In this document: one piece after another, positions 28,668-37,211 of the stretch
How the letters are laid out: each line of letters starts with the position of its first letter
Position numbering within the stretch: position 1 is the stretch's first letter
From: Bacteroidales bacterium
GTDB lineage: Bacteria; Bacteroidota; Bacteroidia; Bacteroidales; UBA932
Direction: 5' to 3'
Length of the DNA stretch: 64,000 bases
Assembly: GCA_012510445.1 (NCBI GenBank)
Contig: JAAZIA010000019.1
Span: 62,001-126,000, forward strand
Made by a program: the position numbers and the translations under genes
The notes under the pieces: generated by a model
What the model was told of the DNA's origin: nothing
Database searches by the model: none
The model's input: only the letters and a program-made list of their open reading frames with translations

Positions 28668-29933
28668 TTATAGCAATATTTTTTCTATCGTATTTATTTT
28701 TGCTTCATCGTACGGCCGTTCCACACGTATATAATTTCTTGTATAGCCATGCATTTTCCCGCCTGATGCCCTGCCTTCAAACAAAACTTCTTCTTTTCTT
28801 CCTTTGTTCGCTTGCATAAACAAGGTGTACAAAACATCAGACAGTTGTGATAATTGATTGGTTCTTTCTGTAATCACATTATCCTTTATTCTTTCAGAAA
28901 CAGGAAGTTCTGCTGCACGTGTCCCCGGGCGCAACGAGAAAGGAAATACATGCAAGAAAGAAGGACTTACTTCTTTCAACAGATTGTACGTTTGAAAGAA
29001 ATCCTCCTCTGTTTCTCCCGGGAATCCGGCTATCACATCAACCCCAATAAAAGCATAAGGCAATAGCGACCGGATGTACCGTATTCTTTCTTTAAAGAGC
29101 TGTGGGTGGTACCTGCGTCGCATTTTTTTCAATATCTCTACGCTACCGCTTTGCAGAGGTAAATGAAAATGCGGCAAGAAATTTTCTGTTTCTGCTATAA
29201 AACGTATGATTTCCTCTGTAAGCAGGTTGGGTTCCACAGAGGAAACCCTGTAACGAGCAATGCCGGAAACGCCCGACAAAGCCTCCAGCAATTCCAGAAA
29301 TGTTTCTCCGGTTGTTTTACCAAAATCGCCCGTATTCACCCCGGTCAGAACAATTTCTTTCACTCCGCTTGCTGCAATTTCCTCGGCCTGTTTTACGACT
29401 TCATGTATGGAAATATTGCGACTTTTTCCCCTGGCCAACGGAACGGTACAATACGTACAGCGGTAATCGCAACCGTCTTGAACTTTTAAAAAAGCACGGG
29501 TTCTGTCTTTTCTATTACCAACAGCAGAGTATGCCGGGAAAAACCTTCCGTCTGCGTGGCAAGGCCCCAGCAGAACCGTTCCTTTCTGACCCTGCTCGGT
29601 AACGTCTACAACACGGTCTCTGTATCCCGTTCCCAACAAAGCACCCACTCCTTCCATTTGGCCAAGCACCTTAGGTCTGAGCTGAGCCGAGCAACCCGTT
29701 ACTACCACGTATGCATCGGGGTTCTGCCTTAGCACCTTTCGTATGGCCTGTCTGCTTTTCTTGTCGGCATGTTCCGTAACAGAGCACGTGTTGATGATGT
29801 ATACATCTGCTTTTGCAGAAGGAGTTGTTTGCCGATAGCCTTTTTTAAGGTACTCCCTTGCCATAGAAGCACTTTCTGCATAGTTGAGTTTACATCCTAG
29901 CGTAACAATAGCAAATTTTTTCTTTTCATTCAT
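28668..29933 (-). CDS. mtaB: tRNA (N6-threonylcarbamoyladenosine(37)-C2)-methylthiotransferase
   Basis: TLGCKLNYAES, INTCSVTEHADKKSRQAIR, radical SAM DGCDYRCTYCTVPLARGKSRN. Confidence 0.93.
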   Translation of the reverse strand: MNEKKKFAIVTLGCKLNYAESASMAREYLKKGYRQTTPSAKADVYIINTCSVTEHADKKSRQAIRKVLRQNPDAYVVVTGCSAQLRPKVLGQMEGVGALLGTGYRDRVVDVTEQGQKGTVLLGPCHADGRFFPAYSAVGNRKDRTRAFLKVQDGCDYRCTYCTVPLARGKSRNISIHEVVKQAEEIAASGVKEIVLTGVNTGDFGKTTGETFLELLEALSGVSGIARYRVSSVEPNLLTEEIIRFIAETENFLPHFHLPLQSGSVEILKKMRRRYHPQLFKERIRYIRSLLPYAFIGVDVIAGFPGETEEDFFQTYNLLKEVSPSFLHVFPFSLRPGTRAAELPVSERIKDNVITERTNQLSQLSDVLYTLFMQANKGRKEEVLFEGRASGGKMHGYTRNYIRVERPYDEAKINTIEKILL

Positions 29934-30291
29934 CAGTCAAATCTTTCTCTGTCAAGGTTATAGAAGCCTTGCCTACCTCACCTCCAAGGGCCGGCGATAA
30001 TTTTGAAACGACAACTTTGCAGCTTTCAAGGGCATAGACAGAAAGCAAACAACGGAGTATGCGACCGGCAACGTGTTCAAGCAATCGACTGGCTTTTTCC
30101 ATCTCGTCAGCTATATGCTTATATACCTCTGCATAATCAATGGCATCTTCCAGTCTGTCCGAATAAAGAGCCGGACAGCGTTCTACGGTCAGCTCCACGT
30201 CTACTAAAAAATACGTTCCTATCACACGCTCTTCGTCAAAACAACCGTGATGAGCAAAAAATTTTAAATCTTGTAAATGAATGGTAGCCAT
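29926..30291 (-). CDS. folB: Dihydroneopterin aldolase
   Basis: MATIHLQDLKFFAHHGCFDEERVIGTYFLVDVEL...ALGGEVGKASITL; start refined to 30291. Confidence 0.9.
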   Translation of the reverse strand: MATIHLQDLKFFAHHGCFDEERVIGTYFLVDVELTVERCPALYSDRLEDAIDYAEVYKHIADEMEKASRLLEHVAGRILRCLLSVYALESCKVVVSKLSPALGGEVGKASITLTEKDLTDE

Positions 30292-30296
30292 AGTAT

Positions 30297-31010
30297 TTAA
30301 GCCAAAATTAAAAACACACAAGGCTTCTTCTTGTAAGCCTTTTCAAAATCGGGTCTATTGAGTTTCCACTCTTCTATAGTTTTTGTACGAATAAAAGCAT
30401 CCGGCAACGTAAGGTTTATGGCAAGGGTCAGTCGTGTTTCACCGGAACAACACGTTATAAGGGATTGAAAGAGCTGATGGTTCCTGTAAGGAGTCTCAAT
30501 AAATATTTGAGTTTGCTGAGTTTTAGCTGAAAGTTTTTCCAATGCTCGTAATTTTTTTTCACGTAAGGCAGCCTTGACCGGAAGGTATCCGTGAAAAACA
30601 AAACTTTGTCCGTTCAGTCCCGATGCCATCAACGCCATCATCAATGATGAAGGTCCTACCAAAGGTACTACTTCATACCTTTCTTTATGAGCCAGTGCCA
30701 CCAGTTCCGCTCCCGGGTCTGCCACTGCGGGAAGCCCAGCCTCTGATATCATACCCATAGAATACCCCCTTCTGAGGGGATCCAACAATCCATGGTATGC
30801 TTCATAAGGCGTATGTTCGTTCAACACGTTCAGTTCTATCAATTCAGGTGATAGTTCCATAGCAGACAAATACCTGCGGGCCGTTCGTAACTCTTCTACA
30901 ACAAAGTATTTCAACGTCCTAACTAAGGCTATGTGATCTTGCGGAAGTACAGCAGATACTTCTGTATTGCCCAGTGGCGCCGGAATCAAATACAGAACGG
31001 GTTTGTTCAT
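30297..31010 (-). CDS. SAM-dependent methyltransferase (tetrapyrrole-methylase/RsmI-like fold)
   Basis: LYLIPAPLGNTE, GMISEAGLPAVADPGAELVALAHK, VVPLVGPSSLMMALMASGLNGQSFVFHGYLP. Confidence 0.88.
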   Translation of the reverse strand: MNKPVLYLIPAPLGNTEVSAVLPQDHIALVRTLKYFVVEELRTARRYLSAMELSPELIELNVLNEHTPYEAYHGLLDPLRRGYSMGMISEAGLPAVADPGAELVALAHKERYEVVPLVGPSSLMMALMASGLNGQSFVFHGYLPVKAALREKKLRALEKLSAKTQQTQIFIETPYRNHQLFQSLITCCSGETRLTLAINLTLPDAFIRTKTIEEWKLNRPDFEKAYKKKPCVFLILA

Positions 31011-32059
31011 GATGCGTTGTTTTCATTTTTAAGACGCTCTGTCAGCGCCTTTTGGAACCTCCTTGCATTCGTCATATGCTGTCCATGTGTTGCTGCAAAA
31101 TTGTGATATCCGCTAAAATCCTCACGGGCGCAAAAGTAGTAATAATTGTGCCGGTTGTAATGTAAAACGGCATCAATAGCCTCTATGGAAGGCACCGAAA
31201 TTGGCCCCGGAGGGAGTCCTCTATACTTATACGTGTTGTAGGGAGACTCTATTTTTGTATGTTTCTGCAATACCCTGCGAATGGAGTAATCTTGTGCAGC
31301 AAATATGAGGGTGGGATCGGCTTGCAAAGGCATGCCAATGCGCAGTCTATTCATATATACCCCGGCCACATCTTGCATTTCGTCAACCTTCTTTGTTTCC
31401 TCATAAACTATTGACGCCAAAGTACTTACCTGTAACAAATCCAATCCTATTTCTTTTGCCTTCTCTTTTCTTTCTGGGGTCCAAAAGATTTTATACTCAC
31501 GGAACATTCTGTCCAATAGTTGTTTTACAGAAATGGTCCAATATACTTGGTACGTGTTGGGAATAAACATGGCCCTAAGACTAACGGAGTCAAAACCATA
31601 GGTAGCCACTAGCGAATCGTTTCTAAGGCCTTCCAATAAAGTCTCTTCATCCATAGCCAACTTTCCGGAAAGCACCTGTGCCAATCTTTCAAAAGTCCTT
31701 ACCGTACCCGATAACGTAATATTCAACGGATCCTGCCAACCCATAGATAGTTTCCTGACCAATTCTTTGTTAGTCATTCCGTCCCAAATCTCATACCTTC
31801 CCGGAATTACGTTTTCCATTAGTTTTTTCTGTTGGGCAGCCCATAGGAAAGTATTCCTGTATGTCAAGTGTCTGTTCTGTGTAAGGCTATCCATCAATTG
31901 GTCAAAACTTGAGCCATATGGAACAAGAAGCACCTCATTTCCACCGTCTTCTGTTATAATATTGGCGTGATAAAATGTAAAGTAATACTTTCCCGTTACA
32001 AATAAAGCTGCTGATAAAACAAGCAGAACAATAAAAAGTACCAGAGATTTTTTCTTCAT
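31007..32059 (-). CDS. mltG: Endolytic transglycosylase MltG
   Basis: LASIVYEETKKVDEMQDVAGVYMNRLRIGMPLQADPTL, SPYNTYKYRGLPPGPISVPSIEAIDAV. Confidence 0.95.
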   Translation of the reverse strand: MKKKSLVLFIVLLVLSAALFVTGKYYFTFYHANIITEDGGNEVLLVPYGSSFDQLMDSLTQNRHLTYRNTFLWAAQQKKLMENVIPGRYEIWDGMTNKELVRKLSMGWQDPLNITLSGTVRTFERLAQVLSGKLAMDEETLLEGLRNDSLVATYGFDSVSLRAMFIPNTYQVYWTISVKQLLDRMFREYKIFWTPERKEKAKEIGLDLLQVSTLASIVYEETKKVDEMQDVAGVYMNRLRIGMPLQADPTLIFAAQDYSIRRVLQKHTKIESPYNTYKYRGLPPGPISVPSIEAIDAVLHYNRHNYYYFCAREDFSGYHNFAATHGQHMTNARRFQKALTERLKNENNAS

Positions 32060-32071
32060 AATTACTATATC

Positions 32072-33043
32072 TTACCTCAAACGTATTAAAGTTCCCTGTA
32101 CCGGAAACTCTTCCATTCCCGGGTTCAACTTGCGCAATGCATTTAGACGAATGCCGTAACGTTGTGCTACCTCTGTCAAAGATTCATCCGAAAGCGTAAT
32201 CTGTACCGGAGCTGCAGAAGAAGCCCTTTTAGCTTTACGCTCCAAATACACTTTTTCACCAACCGCTAGACCGGTTTTGTGCGGGACGTCATTAAAACGC
32301 ATAAGTTCACGAGTAAAAAGCCCGAATTCTGCTGCCAGCGAACGGTACGTATCTCCCGGTGCAGATAACACATAACGTACTCCGTTTGTTTTCATAACCC
32401 TTCTTTCCACATCTATAGAAAATACTCCTTCATGAGCACTGTCCGCTGCATACTGAGGTACAAAAACTCTCGGAAAACCTTCTGTTGCTTCCTCTTGTGG
32501 CAGCAGCAAATCGTACAAGTATAGGCCATTCGTCTCTATCATTTCAATAAGCAATAGAGCATAACGCGGATTGGTAGCATATCCTGCTTGTTTTAATCCG
32601 TGAGCCCATCCTTTATAGTCTGTTTTTTCAAGATCAAAAAGAGAGGCATACCTGGGACGCGTACGAAGAAATACCGAATGATCAAAAAAGGAGTCTTCCG
32701 CAGTCCTATACTTACGAAAACATTCTCCCGGTGCGTCGTCATCGTGGTATATCCTGTCACCTTCCCACTCGTGACATTTGATCCCAAAATGGTTATTCGC
32801 CTGACGAGCCAAGCGACTGTTCCCATCTCCTGATTCCAAACAAGCCTGTGCCAAGATAATGCTGGCCGGGATTCCATAGGCATGCATCTGCCTAACAGCA
32901 ATGTCTTTATATTTTTCTATATATTGTTTTCTGGTTAATCTATGTAAATTTCCCTTAGGCTCAGAGGCGGCAGGGTGTGCTAAGCACATTTGAAAAACGC
33001 AAAGAACTAAAAAAAATGCCTTATTTAGACACGTTTTAAACAT
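32072..33043 (-). CDS. Glucosaminidase (FlgJ-like) with C-terminal LysM domains
   Basis: SIILAQACLESGDGNSRLARQANNHFGIKCHEWEG, followed by LysM-like repeats. Confidence 0.9.
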   Translation of the reverse strand: MFKTCLNKAFFLVLCVFQMCLAHPAASEPKGNLHRLTRKQYIEKYKDIAVRQMHAYGIPASIILAQACLESGDGNSRLARQANNHFGIKCHEWEGDRIYHDDDAPGECFRKYRTAEDSFFDHSVFLRTRPRYASLFDLEKTDYKGWAHGLKQAGYATNPRYALLLIEMIETNGLYLYDLLLPQEEATEGFPRVFVPQYAADSAHEGVFSIDVERRVMKTNGVRYVLSAPGDTYRSLAAEFGLFTRELMRFNDVPHKTGLAVGEKVYLERKAKRASSAAPVQITLSDESLTEVAQRYGIRLNALRKLNPGMEEFPVQGTLIRLR

Positions 33044-33096
33044 GGTGCAAATGTAGTATAAATTATTATATTTGTCTTCTTAACCCCCTATACACC

Positions 33097-33534
33097 ATGA
33101 ACAGGCACAGCCTTAACATTGACTATATACAATCACCTAAAGACCACTTAGACAGGACAGATGCCCTACTTGTTGTCAAAGCAACAGAAGCGGCTCAGAA
33201 CGCATACGCTCCCTATTCGCAATTCAAAGTAGGGGCTGCCGTTCTTTTAGACAACGGACATATTTTAACAGGGAGTAACCAGGAAAATGCCTCTTTCCCT
33301 GCCGGTATCTGTGCTGAACGCTCTGTGATTGCCTATACACATGCCAATTACCCTACTTCAAAAATTAGCGCCGTTGCCATCACAGCCTCTCCTTGTGGAA
33401 TTTGTCGTCAGGTTTTGCTGGAAAGTGAAAAACGCGCTGGGTCTCCCATACGCGTTCTTCTTATAAACGAGAATGAAGTTCATATTTTTAAAAGTGTTAA
33501 AGACCTGATCCCTTTTGGTTTTGATTCTTTTTGA
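33097..33534 (+). CDS. cdd: Cytidine deaminase
   Basis: AYAPYSQFKVGAAVLLDNG, NASFPAGICAERSVIAY, SPCGICRQVLLE zinc motifs. Confidence 0.93.
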   Translation: MNRHSLNIDYIQSPKDHLDRTDALLVVKATEAAQNAYAPYSQFKVGAAVLLDNGHILTGSNQENASFPAGICAERSVIAYTHANYPTSKISAVAITASPCGICRQVLLESEKRAGSPIRVLLINENEVHIFKSVKDLIPFGFDSF

Positions 33535-33551
33535 TTCTTTTTGATTTTTTG

Positions 33552-33559
33552 TACCTTTG
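33552..33559 (+). promoter_or_regulatory. TACCTTTG -7 promoter box for ffs
   Basis: TAnnTTTG match 4 nt before the GGGTAAG 5' stem of the SRP RNA. Confidence 0.7.
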
Positions 33560-33563
33560 CAAT

Positions 33564-33661
33564 GGGTAAGTCGTGTACGACCAGCTCCCACTGAACTCCC
33601 CCAGGGTTGGAAGACAGCAAGGGTAGGTGGTTGTAGCGGTGCGATACATTAAGCTTACCCT
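33564..33661 (+). ncRNA. ffs: Signal recognition particle RNA, small bacterial type (4.5S-like)
   Basis: GGGTAAG...CTTACCC closing stem followed by T run; apical domain CCAGGGTTGGAAGACAGCAAGGG with GGAA tetraloop and the AGG/AGCA symmetric loop of SRP domain IV. Confidence 0.92.
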
Positions 33662-33671
33662 TTTTTATTGT

Positions 33672-34769
33672 ATGAAAATAGCCGTTGGATTATCGGGAGG
33701 AGTAGATTCCTCTGTTGCTGCCTTGCTTTTAAAACAACAAGGACATGACGTAATGGCCCTCTTTATGCGCAATTGGCACGACACTACCGGCACCTTGCAA
33801 TCTGAGTGCACCTGGGAGGAAGACCTGGATTTGGCCAAACTTGTTGCACACAAACTCAATATACCTTTTCATTACACAGACCTAAGCCGGTTGTACAAAG
33901 AACGAGTAGTAGATTATATGTTCTTTGAATATGCAAAAGGCAGGACTCCCAATCCGGATATACTGTGCAACAGAGAAATTAAATTTGATGTTTTTTTAGA
34001 AGAAGCTCTCGCTCTGGGAGCCGACAAAGTAGCTACCGGACATTATTGTAGAATAGAGCAAACAGATGAGGGTGAGTACAAGTTGCTGAAAGGAGCCGAT
34101 CCCAACAAAGACCAGTCGTATTTTCTATGCCAGCTCAACCAGCAGCAACTTTCAAAATCACTATTTCCTATAGGACATCTGACAAAAAATGAAGTACGTG
34201 AACTGGCCAGAAAAAACGGACTCCCCACTTCGGACAGAAAAGATTCACAAGGCATTTGCTTTGTGGGCAAAGTAGATCTGCCCGTTTTCCTGCAACAGCA
34301 TCTGAAACCCCGCTCCGGCCATGTAGTGGAAGTATTCCGTGATGGTTCTACCCAAGTCATTGGAAAGCATAACGGAGCCCATTACTTTACTATAGGACAA
34401 AGGAAAGGACTGAACATTGGCGGTCATAAAGAACCGTTGTTTGTCCTTAGTACCCATATAGAATCCAATACCGTATACGTAGGGGAAGGACAAGATCACC
34501 CGGGATTGTATCACAACTCCCTGTCCATGGCCGCTGAGGACGTTCATTGGGTTCGTCCCAGTATGCAAATGCAACAAGGAGAAGAGAAGTCTTACCCGGT
34601 TCGCATTCGCTACCGTCAGCCGTTACAGGAAGCTATGCTCACTTATGATGCTAATACGATGCAGATTTGTTTTCATGAACCTCAGCGCGGCATAACACCG
34701 GGACAGTTTGCCGTGTGGTACAAAGACGAAGAATTGTTGGGGTCCGGCGTTATTGAAAGCCGCTCCTAG
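33672..34769 (+). CDS. mnmA: tRNA 2-thiouridine(34) synthase MnmA
   Basis: MKIAVGLSGGVDSSVAALLLKQQGHDV, TPNPDILCNREIKF, ATGHYCRIE, SQGICFVGKVDLPVFL. Confidence 0.96.
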   Translation: MKIAVGLSGGVDSSVAALLLKQQGHDVMALFMRNWHDTTGTLQSECTWEEDLDLAKLVAHKLNIPFHYTDLSRLYKERVVDYMFFEYAKGRTPNPDILCNREIKFDVFLEEALALGADKVATGHYCRIEQTDEGEYKLLKGADPNKDQSYFLCQLNQQQLSKSLFPIGHLTKNEVRELARKNGLPTSDRKDSQGICFVGKVDLPVFLQQHLKPRSGHVVEVFRDGSTQVIGKHNGAHYFTIGQRKGLNIGGHKEPLFVLSTHIESNTVYVGEGQDHPGLYHNSLSMAAEDVHWVRPSMQMQQGEEKSYPVRIRYRQPLQEAMLTYDANTMQICFHEPQRGITPGQFAVWYKDEELLGSGVIESRS

Positions 34770-34797
34770 CAGCTACTGCAACACCCTTTAGCAGCTG

Positions 34798-36393
34798 TTA
34801 CAACAAACCGTTTATCACTTCCAGTGCTTTGTTGTATTCCGGTAACACCCGGTTTATCACCCTATAGAAAAACTCCTGGCCAAACAACCGGGAAGCCATC
34901 AAAGCTTTTATTTGCATTCGTATGTGGTATTCAGACACTTCCAGATCTTTTTCTTCCGGCACTATACCTTGAGTAGCCGCATACTCCAAAAGCCCTTCAA
35001 ACGGAACAAGTGCTACAGGTACCTGCTTGTCAAAATCCTCAAAACTTTTATAAAGACCGGATAAATACCCTCTTTCTTTATCCAGATAATCGTTCATAAA
35101 CTCAGTAACTATACCGTTTCTGGCCAATTGTAAGTAAAACGAAGAAAAATACGTAGTGTCTGCCGGAACAAAAACATCGGGCAGAATTCCGCCTCCTCCA
35201 TAGACCACCCTGTCTTCTACTAATGTTCTGTATACCAGCGAGTCGGGAATATGAACGCTATCTCGGCTAAAAGATTCGCCTTTTTCATACCTTTCCAGAA
35301 AGTCCCTGTAATACGCCTCTTTTTCTCCCATACGGTAAGGCGATTGGATTACCCGGCCACTGGGAGTGTGATAACGTGCCACAGTCAACCGCAACTCAGA
35401 ACCATCGTTCAGCGGAAAGAGCTGTTGTACCAACCCCTTTCCAAAAGACCGGCGTCCCACAATGACTCCTCTATCCCAGTCCTGAAGCGCTCCGGCTACA
35501 ATTTCACTTGCCGAGGCGGACCTTTCATCCACAAGAACCACAACCGGTGTATTAATGAAAAACCCCATTCCGGAGGCCTTTATTTCCTGACGCCTCTTAT
35601 TTTTCCCTTCTGTATATAAAATCAGCTGTCCTTTTTTCAAAAACTGTTCTGCTAAAAAAAGTGCCGCTCCCATAAAACCGCCTCCGTTGCCTTGCAGGTC
35701 CAAAATCAGTCCTTTGGGCATTTCTTCCAAATGCCTGAACGCCTCTATAAATTCTTCCTGCGTAGTTAATGCAAATTTATTAAGCTTTATATACCTAATT
35801 CCCGGAGCAGCCCAGTAATCAGCATCTACGCTGTGAATGGGAATCTTATCACGAACTACCTGAAACTGCAAAGGCTCCTTTTCTCGCTTGCGTACTACTG
35901 TAAGCAACACACGCGTACCTTTAGGACCGCGCAACAAGTCAAACACTTTTTGGTTAGTAAGTTCCGGAGAAGAAATAGCTACACCATCAACAGCCACAAT
36001 CCTGTCTTCTGCTTGAATACCTACCCATTCCGAGGGGCCTCCCGCTACCGGGGTTACCACTACCAGAGTATCACGCAATATGGTAAATTCAATGCCTATT
36101 CCCTCAAAATTCCCTGCCAGTGGTTCGCTCTGTGCCTGTACTTCTTCTGCTGGGACGTACGAAGAGTGAGGATCCAGTTCTCCAACCAGTGTTCTAATCA
36201 TTTCATCGGTTATCTCCTTTGTATCTATAGAGTCGGGGTAATATTGGTTGATAATGAAAAAAGCTTGCCCCACTTTGCTCATATGCTCGTTTACACTTTC
36301 CACCTGAGCAAATATCTGAAAAGGAAGTGCCAAGATAAAGACAAACAAGAAGCTGGTCTTTTGTAGTAATCCGTTTTTACATCTGTTCTTCAT
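34798..36393 (-). CDS. S41 family C-terminal processing peptidase
   Basis: LDPHSSYVPAEE, PDZ GIGIEFTILRDTLVVVTPVAGGPSEWVGIQAEDRIVAVDG, VLVDERSASASEIVAGALQDWDRGVIVGRRSFGKGLVQ. Confidence 0.94.
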   Translation of the reverse strand: MKNRCKNGLLQKTSFLFVFILALPFQIFAQVESVNEHMSKVGQAFFIINQYYPDSIDTKEITDEMIRTLVGELDPHSSYVPAEEVQAQSEPLAGNFEGIGIEFTILRDTLVVVTPVAGGPSEWVGIQAEDRIVAVDGVAISSPELTNQKVFDLLRGPKGTRVLLTVVRKREKEPLQFQVVRDKIPIHSVDADYWAAPGIRYIKLNKFALTTQEEFIEAFRHLEEMPKGLILDLQGNGGGFMGAALFLAEQFLKKGQLILYTEGKNKRRQEIKASGMGFFINTPVVVLVDERSASASEIVAGALQDWDRGVIVGRRSFGKGLVQQLFPLNDGSELRLTVARYHTPSGRVIQSPYRMGEKEAYYRDFLERYEKGESFSRDSVHIPDSLVYRTLVEDRVVYGGGGILPDVFVPADTTYFSSFYLQLARNGIVTEFMNDYLDKERGYLSGLYKSFEDFDKQVPVALVPFEGLLEYAATQGIVPEEKDLEVSEYHIRMQIKALMASRLFGQEFFYRVINRVLPEYNKALEVINGLL

Positions 36394-36410
36394 AGCACAA
36401 AAGTAGCAAA

Positions 36411-37211
36411 TTAAGTCAACTGCCTGGGTACTGTAAAAACACATCCCTCCAAACTTAATTCCGTATTGGGAAATACCTCTTGAGCCTGTGTAAGAAAAGC
36501 ATGAATATCTTTATATCGGGAAGAAAAGTGTCCCAACAGCAATTTTCTCACATCGGCATCCTTGGCTGTTTGAGCTGCCTGGCGTGCCGTACTGTGCTTG
36601 TATTTTTCAGCAGCCTTTATATCCTCTTCCAGGTAGGTCGCTTCATGAAATAAGAGGTCTACTCCCTTAACCCACGTAGACAACTCGGGAAACGGAGCTG
36701 TATCTGTACAATATGCAACCGATCTGGGTTTGCTCTTTCGTACCGGTTTTTCCTTGAATAAATAGCCGTACGAAGGGATTCCATGGAGCAAAGGAAAAGC
36801 AAAAACAGTAGCTGTATCTCCTTCGTACACAGGAAAAACTTCCTCTCCCTCCACCACTTTATGAATGATCGGAAAAGAAGAATCCTCCCTGTTTAAAAAA
36901 TCAAAATAGAAATCAATCAATTTCTCCAATCCTTTGGGCGCGTATACATAAAGCGGTTTTTCCCTTTCCAGCATATGCATAGAAGAGAGCATTCCCGGAA
37001 GACCAAACACGTGATCGGCATGCAAATGCGTTAGAAAAATACGATCCAAAGATCCTAAAGAAATGCCCATCTGCTTAAGACGCAACTGTGTGGCTTCTCC
37101 ACAATCCAGCAAAAAAGACCGCCCACGTATATGCAATACGTGAGCGGTAAAGTAATTTTCTTTTGTAGGAAGTGCCGAAGCGCAACCTAAACTAGTCAGC
37201 GTTAGCGGCAT
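36411..37211 (-). CDS. rnz: Ribonuclease Z
   Basis: MPLTLTSLGCASALPT, FLTHLHADHVFGLPGML, LLFHEATYLEEDI, LLLGHFSSRYKD. Confidence 0.93.
   Translation of the reverse strand: MPLTLTSLGCASALPTKENYFTAHVLHIRGRSFLLDCGEATQLRLKQMGISLGSLDRIFLTHLHADHVFGLPGMLSSMHMLEREKPLYVYAPKGLEKLIDFYFDFLNREDSSFPIIHKVVEGEEVFPVYEGDTATVFAFPLLHGIPSYGYLFKEKPVRKSKPRSVAYCTDTAPFPELSTWVKGVDLLFHEATYLEEDIKAAEKYKHSTARQAAQTAKDADVRKLLLGHFSSRYKDIHAFLTQAQEVFPNTELSLEGCVFTVPRQLT

Noticed and set aside
28174-28734. 186-aa plus-strand ORF antisense to a chromate transporter subunit
   Set aside because: Thr/Ile-rich shadow of a TM-encoding gene; no signal or motif.
33358-33591. 77-aa minus-strand ORF across cdd end and ffs start
   Set aside because: Antisense to cdd and the SRP RNA; explained by known features.
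34770-34800. Imperfect repeat TAGCAGCTACTGCAAC / TAGCAGCTGTTACAAC between mnmA and the S41 gene
   Set aside because: Short, imperfect, weak hairpin with no T run; too little to call a terminator or mobile-element trace.
35833-36366. 177-aa plus-strand ORF antisense to the S41 peptidase
   Set aside because: Shadow ORF over the conserved PDZ/peptidase coding region.
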